In this document: one piece after another, positions 22,894 to 31,362 of the stretch
Position numbering within the stretch: the stretch's first letter is position 1
How the letters are laid out: the number at the start of each line of letters is the position of its first letter
DNA from: a bacterium
Lineage (GTDB): Bacteria > Patescibacteria > CPR2 > UBA1875 > JAJYID01
NCBI GenBank assembly: GCA_030647205.1
Contig: JAUSJO010000002.1
Location: 124,001 to 188,000 of the forward strand
Direction: 5' to 3'
DNA length: 64,000 nucleotides
Position numbers and translations under genes: made by a program
The notes under the pieces: generated by a model
What the model was told of the DNA's origin: nothing
Database searches by the model: none
Seen by the model: the letters and a program-made list of their open reading frames with translations, nothing else

Positions 22894-23967
22894 ATGGCTG
22901 AAAATACAAAATTAAAAATAGAGAGCTTCCTAGAGGAAGTTATCAAGACAGATGCAAGTGATTTGCATTTGACTGTTGGTGTTCCGCCAATGCTTCGGGT
23001 TGATGGTGCTCTAAAACCAATAGAAGATGTCCGCGGGCTGACCGATAAAGATGTCCGAGATCTTACTTACTCTATTCTTGATGATGTCCAAAAAGATATT
23101 CTTGAACGAGACAAAGAAGTTGATTTTTCATTTACTTATGGTGATCTTGCCAGATTCAGGGCAAATGCTTTTCATCAAAAAGGCAATATTGGCCTCGCTC
23201 TCCGTCTTATTCCTGTTGCGATTAGAAGTTTAACCCAACTTGGTATGCCTAAAATTGTAGATAAATTTACGGAGTTCCCAAGGGGTTTAGTCCTTGTAAC
23301 GGGCCCAACCGGTTCAGGGAAATCAACTACACTGGCAGCAATGGTTGATAAAATTAACTCTGAACGTGCCTGTCATATTATTACTGTTGAAGACCCGATA
23401 GAGTATACGCATTCGCATAAGAAGTCTGTAGTTGATCAACGTGAAGTACACTATGACACTCGTTCATTCGCAGCGGCTTTGAGGAGTGTGCTCAGAGAAG
23501 ACCCGGATGTAGTTTTAGTTGGTGAAATGCGTGATCTTGAGACTATAGCGGCCGCGATCACAATTGCTGAGACCGGTCACCTTGTTTTGGCTACGCTTCA
23601 TACGAATAATGCGGCTCAGTCTGTAGACAGAATGATTGATGTTTTCCCGCCGCATCAACAGCAGCAGATACGGGTACAGCTATCAAATATACTTCAAGGG
23701 ATAATTTCTCAGCGCCTTATACCATCGATCGGTGGCGGACGCGTGGCTGCATCAGAAATATTGGTTGTTACACCAGCTGTTAGAAATATTGTCAGAGAGC
23801 AGAAAACCCATCAGCTTGAGGCTGTTATCCAAACCGGTTCTTCCGAGGGCATGCAGGCTATGGACAGAACACTGGCAGGCCTCATTAAAACCGGTCGGGT
23901 AACACTAGACGAAGCAAAGGGTTATGCCATAGACGTTAAAGAGCTGGAAAGGCTTCTGCACGGATAG
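22894..23967 (+). CDS. pilT: Pilus retraction ATPase PilT
   Basis: 357 residues. Walker A is GPTGSGKST (137-145), Asp box IITVEDPIEYTHSHKKSVVDQ, Walker B REDPDVVLVGEMRDLETIAAA, His box LATLHTNNAAQSVDR, and the AIRNLIRE-type element appears as AVRNIVREQKTHQLEAVIQ. It has no Cys motif. PilT depolymerises pili for twitching and DNA uptake. GGAGGG lies six bases upstream. pilC follows after three bases. Confidence 0.96.
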   Translation: MAENTKLKIESFLEEVIKTDASDLHLTVGVPPMLRVDGALKPIEDVRGLTDKDVRDLTYSILDDVQKDILERDKEVDFSFTYGDLARFRANAFHQKGNIGLALRLIPVAIRSLTQLGMPKIVDKFTEFPRGLVLVTGPTGSGKSTTLAAMVDKINSERACHIITVEDPIEYTHSHKKSVVDQREVHYDTRSFAAALRSVLREDPDVVLVGEMRDLETIAAAITIAETGHLVLATLHTNNAAQSVDRMIDVFPPHQQQQIRVQLSNILQGIISQRLIPSIGGGRVAASEILVVTPAVRNIVREQKTHQLEAVIQTGSSEGMQAMDRTLAGLIKTGRVTLDEAKGYAIDVKELERLLHG

Positions 23968-23970
23968 TAT

Positions 23971-25179
23971 ATGAAAGAGTATTCATACAAGGCTAGGAAT
24001 GTACAAGGTGATCTTATCCAGGGTAAGGTTGAAGCGGAGAGTAAGCAGGTTGCCTCAAATCTTTTGACTGCAAAGAAGCTTTTCCCGGTCGACATCAAAG
24101 AAGAAGCCCATACATCTTTCGGCATACCATTTCTAAAGACGATAAGAACAAAAGATAAGGTATTCTTCACCAGGCAGCTTGCCACAATGATTAACGCCGG
24201 GTTGCCTCTTACTCAGTCTTTGCAGACGCTTTATAGCCAAACACAGTCGAAGTCGATAAGGAAAATGATTGAGCAGATGTTGCGTGATATAGAGTCAGGC
24301 AATGCTTTATCGGTTGCTTTGACGAGTTTTCCGGATGTTTTTAACAGGACTGACGTCAGTATGATTGCATCAGGTGAGGCAAGCGGAAAGCTTGATGAGG
24401 TGCTAGAGTATATGGCTGTGCAGTCGGAAAAGGGGTATAAAGTCGCCAGAAAAATAAGAACCGCTTTTATTTATCCCGCTTTTATTTTGGTTGTAGTTAT
24501 AGCAGTTGCCTTGCTTATGTTAGTTTTTGTTCTTCCGCAAATGCAGGAGCTATACAAAAGCTTTGGGAACGCTCAGCTCCCTCTGCCGACAAGGATACTC
24601 ATATCAGTAAGCGAAATCCTAAGGAAATATTATTTGCTTGTTATCCTTATTATTATTGCGATAGGAGCAAGCCTTAGGATATACGTCAGGACAGACACAG
24701 GAAAATATTTATGGCATTCATTGAAACTTCGTTTGCCTTTGATTGGAAATTTTCTGCAGATGTCATACATGGCAATCTTTTCCAGAACTATGAGCAGTCT
24801 TGTTTCTTCGGGTGTACCTATTCTTGATGCGCTTAAGATCACCTCCGAAACCATGCCAAATATTATATATGAAAAAGCCATCATGGAAGTAAGGAGTAAG
24901 GTAAAACAAGGGAAAAATCTCTCGGGATCTATAAAAGAAACAGACCTTTTCCCTATAATGATCTCGCAAATGGTCGGGGTTGGTGAAAACACGGGAGAGA
25001 TCGACAATATGCTAAAGAATTTAGCCGAGTATTATAGCGACGAGATTGATAACTGGGTAAAAAGCTTCCAGTCGCTTTTGGAGCCTATAATGATAGTTTT
25101 GATGGGGGGTATAGTTGGTGGCGTGATTATTTCAATCATTATGCCGATATACAATGTTGGCGTTTTTGTGAAAAGATAG
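23971..25179 (+). CDS. pilC: Pilus inner-membrane platform protein PilC
   Basis: 402 residues with two T2SSF domains (about 70-195 and 275-395), membrane spans near 170-190, 220-240 and 375-395, and the motifs FTRQLATMINAGLPLTQSL, RKIRTAFIYPAFILVV and GVGENTGEIDNML. It transmits force from PilB/PilT to pilin. The order pilB-pilT-pilC is kept. Confidence 0.94.
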   Translation: MKEYSYKARNVQGDLIQGKVEAESKQVASNLLTAKKLFPVDIKEEAHTSFGIPFLKTIRTKDKVFFTRQLATMINAGLPLTQSLQTLYSQTQSKSIRKMIEQMLRDIESGNALSVALTSFPDVFNRTDVSMIASGEASGKLDEVLEYMAVQSEKGYKVARKIRTAFIYPAFILVVVIAVALLMLVFVLPQMQELYKSFGNAQLPLPTRILISVSEILRKYYLLVILIIIAIGASLRIYVRTDTGKYLWHSLKLRLPLIGNFLQMSYMAIFSRTMSSLVSSGVPILDALKITSETMPNIIYEKAIMEVRSKVKQGKNLSGSIKETDLFPIMISQMVGVGENTGEIDNMLKNLAEYYSDEIDNWVKSFQSLLEPIMIVLMGGIVGGVIISIIMPIYNVGVFVKR

Positions 25180-25190
25180 AAAGAAAGTAT

Positions 25191-25218
25191 TTGACATAAC
25201 ATAAGCGCCTAGGATAAT
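25191..25218 (+). promoter_or_regulatory. Promoter of the first pilin gene
   Basis: TTGACA (25191-25196), 16 bases, GATAAT (25213-25218), then a leader of about 65 bases. A separate strong promoter suits a major pilin. Confidence 0.75.
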
Positions 25219-25288
25219 ATTAGCTTGTAAATAGAAAATTTGTTTAATCAGAGCCAAATTTACAATTAAATGAGGCGGAGAGGTGAAA

Positions 25289-25702
25289 ATGAAAAAGTTA
25301 AATAGACAAGGTTTTACACTTATTGAGCTAGTTGTCGTTATGGCAATTATCGCTGTTCTTGCAGTACTAGTTGTAGGTGCTATCACAATAGCAAGAAATA
25401 CAGCTAAAGAAACTACACACAGAGCAAATGCAAAGGCTGTTCAAGCAGGGCTTGAGGCTAGATATAGCAGAACGAAAAACTATACAGGCATTTCTAGTGG
25501 CAACTTGAGTGCTATCGCAAGTGATACTTCAGTAAGCGCAGTTTTGCAAATGAGTAATGTTTGTAACAACGCCAGTTACAATGGTGGTGGAGCTGTAACA
25601 TTCTCGACTGCTTCCGGATCACCGGCTTACACTATCAATGTAGCTAATGCTGCATGTGATAATACTAACTCCGGTGATAAGATTGACGGTCCTGTGAACT
25701 AG
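25289..25702 (+). CDS. Type IV pilin (major pilin candidate 1)
   Basis: 137 residues from the ATG at 25289 (GTG at 25283 is less likely; GGAGAGG precedes both). The prepilin motif is RQG|FTLIELVVVMAIIAVLAVLVVGA with Glu5 of the mature protein, cut by PilD. The C-terminal region has a Cys pair (NVCNN, NAACDN), a possible disulfide loop. The stop codon overlaps the stop of the convergent glycosyltransferase gene. Confidence 0.92.
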   Translation: MKKLNRQGFTLIELVVVMAIIAVLAVLVVGAITIARNTAKETTHRANAKAVQAGLEARYSRTKNYTGISSGNLSAIASDTSVSAVLQMSNVCNNASYNGGGAVTFSTASGSPAYTINVANAACDNTNSGDKIDGPVN

Positions 25703-26826
25703 TTTTCTCGGGATCTACAAAGTACCGTACCTATAAGCTTATAGTGAATTTTGATAAGTTTACTATGTGTAAAAAGAGAGTTCGCTCTCTTTTTACAGTT
25801 TTGGGAGAACCTATGCTCTAGTTCGCTATCTTCTAATATTTTATTTATTGAATTTGACAAAGAGGTAGGATCTTTTGGGGTTACTACAAACCCGGTTTCA
25901 TCGTTTTCATTGATCCAACTCGTGCCTGTGCCTATCTCTGTCGTTACCAGAGGTGTTCCACACGCCATTGCCTCTATCAAAACAATACCAAAGGCCTCAC
26001 TCTTATATATCGACGGTAAAACGAAGACTGAGGCTGCTTTGTAGTAGTTATATAGCTCTCTATCTGGCTGATGACCCAAAAAGAAAACTCTTTTCTCCAG
26101 TCCGAGTTCAGCTGTTAGATTTTTTAGTCTCTTTTCTTCTTGTCCGGAGCCGATGATTACTAGGTTAGCAGAAACTTCTTTCATTGCTTCTATTAAGTAT
26201 TGAACGCCTTTGTAATAACTGAGACGACCTACAAAAAGAACAAAATCTCCATATTTTTTTCTAATTTCAGCTACCTTTGTGCTGTCAATAGATGATTGTA
26301 TTTTCTGAATGTCTGTTCCAAAAGGTATGACCACACATTTTTTCTCAAATTTTTCTAAATATGTTGAGTTTTTGATCATATTTGGATTTGAAACAATGAT
26401 TTTCTCTGCTTTTTCCAGTGTGTGTAACGCGAACGGCTTGAGCAAAAGGCCAAATATTTTTTGCTTATATATATCAAAATGATAATGAACAATGATTTTC
26501 TGTTTTGGTCTGAAAAAGAATACTGCCAGATCAGCTAGGGGGAATGGCTGATGAATGGCAAGTAAGTCAAAATCTTTGGTAAGTTTTCTAAATTGGGCAA
26601 AGAAAGAAAAAGAGATGGGCATGCTTTTAAATATACCAAAACTCGAGGCCTTATAAATCTTTATTCCATTTATTTTCTCAGTTGCATTTGGTCCTTTCGG
26701 TTGGCAGCACAAAACTTCGACTCTTGTATGGTTTCTATCATTCAACCCTTCAGTAATATCCTGAACGGCCTTTTCTACGCCTCCGATCCATGGATAGTAT
26801 AGTTTAGTTATTTCTAGTATCTTCAT
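25699..26826 (-). CDS. GT4-type glycosyltransferase
   Basis: 375 residues from ATG 26826; the open frame upstream is inside the preceding gene. GT-B fold: N-terminal KILEITKLYYPWIGGVEKAVQDI, then FVLFVGRLSYYKGVQYLIEAM, and the donor-site ExFGIVLIEAMACGTPLV (SEAFGIVLIEAMACGTP). It would transfer a sugar from a nucleotide donor. Last gene of the six-gene glycan island; it overlaps the GT2 gene upstream by 23 bases and ends on the pilin stop. Confidence 0.9.
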   Translation of the reverse strand: MKILEITKLYYPWIGGVEKAVQDITEGLNDRNHTRVEVLCCQPKGPNATEKINGIKIYKASSFGIFKSMPISFSFFAQFRKLTKDFDLLAIHQPFPLADLAVFFFRPKQKIIVHYHFDIYKQKIFGLLLKPFALHTLEKAEKIIVSNPNMIKNSTYLEKFEKKCVVIPFGTDIQKIQSSIDSTKVAEIRKKYGDFVLFVGRLSYYKGVQYLIEAMKEVSANLVIIGSGQEEKRLKNLTAELGLEKRVFFLGHQPDRELYNYYKAASVFVLPSIYKSEAFGIVLIEAMACGTPLVTTEIGTGTSWINENDETGFVVTPKDPTSLSNSINKILEDSELEHRFSQNCKKRANSLFTHSKLIKIHYKLIGTVLCRSREN

Positions 26827-27808
26827 TTTCAGATATCCATTTAAAAATTTCTTTAGAGCTAATGTTTTTATTAATAAGCCACTTATACATAACAATTGGT
26901 TTAACTACTTTGTTTTGTAAATACCGTAGAAAGCCTTCTGTTTTAGTATAAATACTCTTGGAAGATAGAGATGTTGTAAACAAGAGCAATGAGCTGGGGC
27001 TAGGGGATAAGCCATAGGACTTTAAAAGGTATTGTCTGCCTTTTTTTAGATTGCCATCTAGACAAAGGTAATTACCAATTCTGAAAAAATATTTTGATTT
27101 TTCTTTTTTGTTTAGGGTCGTTTGGTTGGCATTAGGAAGCAACGATTTATATCTCTGAGAGATTATTTTAGGGTCTCTAGCATTGGTAATTGAATTTTGG
27201 TTTTCATGTCTAAAGTAGATAGTCAGTGGGTCTTCGATTAAGGGTACTTTGTCCAAGTTATTTTTAGTCAGGTACCGATAAAAAAAACCGAACTCATCAA
27301 CACCATTTTGTTCTTGCATAAAATATCCTAGGTCATCAAAGACTTTTCTTTTTACTGCCCAATTAAGTGGTGCATGAGCCTCAATACTTAACATCTTTCT
27401 TCTTTTTGTATCATATGTCCAGCCAAGGCTTGTTATAAATTCAATCTCCTGGTGCTCTTCCAGATAAGAGATCTTATTTGATATATTGTTTGGCAGATAC
27501 ATGTCATCTTGGTCAATGAACATAATATATTCGCCTACAGAAGCTTTTATAGCTTTAGTCCTTGGCAGGGCGGGTCCTCCGGAATTTGTGTTTGATTCAA
27601 TCAATTTTATTCTTTTATCGTTAGAAGAGATGTCTTTAATGATTTTTACGGTTTTGTCATCTGAGCAATCATCAACAATGATCAGTTCCCAGTCCTTAAA
27701 GTTCTGTTTTATAATGCTGCTGATTGCTCTAAATATAGTTGATTGCCCGTTAAATGTTGGCAGTATAACGGACACTAGTTTATGATTATGCGTGTTTTTC
27801 GTTTTCAT
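26804..27808 (-). CDS. GT2-type glycosyltransferase
   Basis: 334 residues. GT-A fold with VSVILPTFNGQSTIFRAISS, WELIIVDDCSDDKT and the DxD-type MFIDQDDMYLP. The C-terminal 100 residues are helical and Lys-rich (KGRQYLLKSYGLSPSPSSL), as in many capsule or O-chain enzymes. Six bases after the next GT2 gene; same operon. Confidence 0.9.
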   Translation of the reverse strand: MKTKNTHNHKLVSVILPTFNGQSTIFRAISSIIKQNFKDWELIIVDDCSDDKTVKIIKDISSNDKRIKLIESNTNSGGPALPRTKAIKASVGEYIMFIDQDDMYLPNNISNKISYLEEHQEIEFITSLGWTYDTKRRKMLSIEAHAPLNWAVKRKVFDDLGYFMQEQNGVDEFGFFYRYLTKNNLDKVPLIEDPLTIYFRHENQNSITNARDPKIISQRYKSLLPNANQTTLNKKEKSKYFFRIGNYLCLDGNLKKGRQYLLKSYGLSPSPSSLLLFTTSLSSKSIYTKTEGFLRYLQNKVVKPIVMYKWLINKNISSKEIFKWISENEDTRNN

Positions 27809-27814
27809 TTTTGT

Positions 27815-28639
27815 TTATCTAACTAAAAATCTGACAATAAAATTCCTGCCTTTTCGAAATAACATTCTATAATCTCCTTTTTTGACGTATGGCAGGGAAT
27901 ATTCGATAATGTTTTTGGGGAAATATTTTAAATATGATCTGAAGTGTTTTTTTTGAATTTTTTTCCATCTTTTCCTATTGTTATTATGGGTTACATTGTC
28001 TCTCGAACCTTTATGTTTTCTATAAAGGTGGAGGGGATTGTCTATATAAAATCCTCTTGATCCTGTTTCTGCCATTGATAGCCAAAGATCCCAATCCTCC
28101 GGCGTATCTTCCATGGAGATATCTATGCCTCCCGAGATATCATAAGCCTCTCTTTTCATAACAGATGCTCCGCCAATATAATTATATAGAAACAGTAAGC
28201 CAGGAGAAAAAGTCGTCGATTTTTGAATAATATTGCTATCACCGAACAATTTCATTGATGTATAGACAATATCTATATTCGGCTTTTTTTTGAAAGCATC
28301 GATACATGTGATAAGGTACTTTTTATCAAGTATATCATCCGAGTCCATAAACATAAGGTATTCTCCTTTTGCTAGATTAGCACCTTTGATCTTAGAATAG
28401 CATACACCTTTGTTCTCTTGGTTTTTATATAGTTTTATTTGCTTATTTTTAGTATATTTTTTTAGCACTTCTTCTGTATTATCTGTTGAACCATCGTCAA
28501 CAATAATTAACTCAAAATTTTTATAAGCTTGGTTTAACACCGAAGCTATTGCTTCATCAATAAAAGGTCCATAGTTATAAGTTGGCATAACAATGCTCAC
28601 ATTATCCTTTTTGTATCTATTTTGTTCTTTTATAGTCAT
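27815..28639 (-). CDS. GT2-type glycosyltransferase
   Basis: 274 residues. VSIVMPTYNYGPFIDEAIAS, FELIIVDDGSTDNT, and MFMDSDDIL mark the nucleotide-sugar and metal sites; EDTPEDWDLWLSMAETG is the acceptor-side ED motif region. Overlaps the flippase stop by one base. AT-rich composition, lower in GC than the flanking pil genes. Confidence 0.9.
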   Translation of the reverse strand: MTIKEQNRYKKDNVSIVMPTYNYGPFIDEAIASVLNQAYKNFELIIVDDGSTDNTEEVLKKYTKNKQIKLYKNQENKGVCYSKIKGANLAKGEYLMFMDSDDILDKKYLITCIDAFKKKPNIDIVYTSMKLFGDSNIIQKSTTFSPGLLFLYNYIGGASVMKREAYDISGGIDISMEDTPEDWDLWLSMAETGSRGFYIDNPLHLYRKHKGSRDNVTHNNNRKRWKKIQKKHFRSYLKYFPKNIIEYSLPYVKKGDYRMLFRKGRNFIVRFLVR

Positions 28640-29910
28640 TAATTCTCTTGAATTTTTAAATAAAAATAATATTGAATTATAAACACCAACCCAACTGCTA
28701 TGAGGGTAGAGATGGCTGCTCCGTTTAAAGAATATTTAGGAATGAGAAGGAAGTTTAGTATTAGATTAACAGCTGCTCCCCAAAGAGTTGCCTTAAAAAT
28801 ATTTTTCTGTAAATGTGCAGCAATCAAAGTTTGGGATAAAGGATATATTAGTATTGTTAGGAAGGCCATAATCATGAGGATTTGAAACGGTAAAACTGAC
28901 TGTAGATAATCTGGCCCAAATATTAGATGAATGATTTGGCTTGCGCATAGAATACCAATTGTTAAAGTAGCCAAAGCTAAAATAAAAGAGATTTTAAGAT
29001 AAGATTTTCCTATGTTTTTAAATCTTTTCATTGATTTGGAGTAGGTGGCGTTAATTTCTGGCGCAAAACTCCTATTTATCAAAAATGCCGGTAAGAGTGC
29101 AACTCCTATGACTCTATAAGCGGCGTTATACCAACCAACTTGTGTTATTTGTCCATAGTAGCCCATCATGACAGAGTCCATGTCATTGTAGATCATTGAA
29201 AAAATACTGGTGAGGATAAGGGGCCAAGACATTAGAATATACTTTTGCCAAATATCGATTGATATTTTTGCTTTATTTTTTTTATTTCTCTTTAAAATAT
29301 AAAGTATTGTTATATATATGGCTGCCGCTGATCCTGATAAGGCATAACTTATACTTAGACTTGTAGATGATTTGAACTGACTCAGTAAAAAAAAGCCAAG
29401 AGATACGACCAGAAAAGCTTGGATAACTTTAGCTAAAGACTCGTAGTTCATTTTCTGTTTTGCTTGAAAAAATGCAAAGAAAAAATCACTAATGCTATTT
29501 GTAATCATAAACACTGATAGAATTAGGATCGATCTTTCTACCAAAGTATCAGTTATAGTTAGTTTACTGATTATAAAAACGGCTGTTAGCACAACAAATG
29601 ACAGTGCGAATTTTAACCATAATACACTCTCAAATTCGTTCTCACCTTTCTTGTTCTGCGAAATTTCCCTTGAGGTTATTTGTGAAAGTCCCAAATCTGC
29701 GAAGACAGTAAAGATCATTACGAAAGATAAAGCAAAGGAAAATTGACCAAAGCCAGTTGGTCCTAGTATTCTGGTTGCATAGACTATTAGAGCGAACTTG
29801 GAAAGTCTAGTGATTAGCTCGGCTATTGACAACCATATAGTGTTTTTGGTGATAGTTCTTTTCTCCTGGGTTCCGAAAAGCATTCTTTTAACTGTTTCTA
29901 CTACTGTCAT
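28639..29910 (-). CDS. Wzx-type oligosaccharide flippase
   Basis: 423 residues with about 12 membrane spans, MATE/MOP-like. The N-terminus NTIWLSIAELITRLSKFAL and YATRILGPTGFGQFSFALSF is the polysaccharide-synthase family signature. It would flip lipid-linked glycan to the outer face for the ligase encoded upstream. Confidence 0.9.
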   Translation of the reverse strand: MTVVETVKRMLFGTQEKRTITKNTIWLSIAELITRLSKFALIVYATRILGPTGFGQFSFALSFVMIFTVFADLGLSQITSREISQNKKGENEFESVLWLKFALSFVVLTAVFIISKLTITDTLVERSILILSVFMITNSISDFFFAFFQAKQKMNYESLAKVIQAFLVVSLGFFLLSQFKSSTSLSISYALSGSAAAIYITILYILKRNKKNKAKISIDIWQKYILMSWPLILTSIFSMIYNDMDSVMMGYYGQITQVGWYNAAYRVIGVALLPAFLINRSFAPEINATYSKSMKRFKNIGKSYLKISFILALATLTIGILCASQIIHLIFGPDYLQSVLPFQILMIMAFLTILIYPLSQTLIAAHLQKNIFKATLWGAAVNLILNFLLIPKYSLNGAAISTLIAVGLVFIIQYYFYLKIQEN

Positions 29911-29911
29911 G

Positions 29912-31264
29912 CTATCTACCTGCTGCTTTAAATATCTGGTGCACAGTCTTTAATATGATCTTTAGATCCATAAAGAAATTTCTATTTTTGATGTAGTAAA
30001 GTTCATACTCTAACTTTTCTCTCGCATCATCGGTGGTTGTTTCATAGAAAGAACGGATTTGTGTCATGCCCGTTATACCTGGTTTGACAAGATGCCTAAT
30101 TGAATAAAAAGGTATTTCTTTTGATAGTTTTTCTTCAAACTCAGGTCTCTCAGGCCTTGGACCGACCAAAGACATGTTACCTACGAGAACATTTAAGAGT
30201 TGAGGGATCTCGTCAAGGTGTGTACGGCGAAGGAAGCCGCCAACTCCTGTGACACGCGGATCATTCGGTTCAGCCCATTGGGGCCCGTTCTTCTCGGCAT
30301 TTTTAACCATAGTCCGAAACTTTATAATTTTAAAGTTTTTGCCCGATATCCCCACCCTTGTTTGCTTGAATAAGATAGGTCCAGGGCTCGTTATTTTAAC
30401 AGCGATAATTATAAAAGGGACAATTGGCAGGAAAACAGTTCCAAGGAGGAGGCTTACAAAAAAATCAAATCCTCTCTTAACTATCTCTTGGATTTTCTTT
30501 TCACCTTTTGCAAGATTTTCTAAAAACCAAAACTCATCAAGTGCGTCTAGGCTAACTTTTGAGTTAATATCTTCATAAAATCTGTTTAAAGACAAAAACT
30601 CTATGTTGAGCGGGATGCTGTTATATAGACTACTGACACTTTCTTTGGTCAGATGTGGGTTCAGGCTTGAAATAACAACCTTAACTTTGTTTTTGGACAA
30701 GAAGTCAAAAAGTTGTCCATGGTCAGGTATTACTTTTACTCTGTCTTTTCCAAGATTGACTTTTTCAGTAGGGGCGAAAGCGACTATCTTGTATCCTGTG
30801 TGAGGATTATTACGAAGAAACTCCGATACTTTTTGGTAGTATTTCTCATTGCCTAGAAAAAGAGCTTTTTTCGAAGGAAGAGTTAGCTTCAAGGCTTTCG
30901 CCATGAAAAGTCTGGAGGGCAGGAAAAGAAATGTAAAAAGAAATGTAAAAAGAAAGAGGTTGGTTTTAGGGGCGATAGGTGTTTGGAAGAAATAAAAGAG
31001 AGTTATGGCGAGAGTAAAGTTTATCGCCATAACTTTCAAAGTTTTAGAGAAAAGATCGGTTTTATTCCTCCAGTAGTCGAGCTCGTATAGGTCAGAGGCG
31101 TAAAAGCTGAAAATAAGGATTAAAAATAAAATAGAAAAAAGTTTGTAGTGCAAGTTCCAGTTATAGAGAAAATCTGACGGATATCTTATCACTATAAATA
31201 GAGCCAAGCTTCCATAGAAAACAAACAAATCACTCAAAAGTATGGCGAACTTCTTTAAGCCCAT
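29912..31264 (-). CDS. Polyprenyl-phosphate sugar phosphotransferase (WbaP/WcaJ-like)
   Basis: 450 residues: four N-terminal membrane spans, a CoA-binding-like middle domain (KKALFLGNEKYYQKV) and the C-terminal bacterial sugar transferase domain (KRGFDFFVSLLLG, SPGPILFKQTRVG, FKIIKFRTM, NVLVGNMSLVGPRPERPEF, VKPGITGMTQI). It puts the first sugar-phosphate on undecaprenyl phosphate. One base before the flippase gene. Confidence 0.93.
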   Translation of the reverse strand: MGLKKFAILLSDLFVFYGSLALFIVIRYPSDFLYNWNLHYKLFSILFLILIFSFYASDLYELDYWRNKTDLFSKTLKVMAINFTLAITLFYFFQTPIAPKTNLFLFTFLFTFLFLPSRLFMAKALKLTLPSKKALFLGNEKYYQKVSEFLRNNPHTGYKIVAFAPTEKVNLGKDRVKVIPDHGQLFDFLSKNKVKVVISSLNPHLTKESVSSLYNSIPLNIEFLSLNRFYEDINSKVSLDALDEFWFLENLAKGEKKIQEIVKRGFDFFVSLLLGTVFLPIVPFIIIAVKITSPGPILFKQTRVGISGKNFKIIKFRTMVKNAEKNGPQWAEPNDPRVTGVGGFLRRTHLDEIPQLLNVLVGNMSLVGPRPERPEFEEKLSKEIPFYSIRHLVKPGITGMTQIRSFYETTTDDAREKLEYELYYIKNRNFFMDLKIILKTVHQIFKAAGR

Positions 31265-31362
31265 TTTAAATCCTTTTTAGTAAGTACCTGATATTATAGC
31301 TAAAAAACTTATACTTGTCAGGTGTGTTCTGTCCGTTACTCACATTATATGTAGGGGTTGTA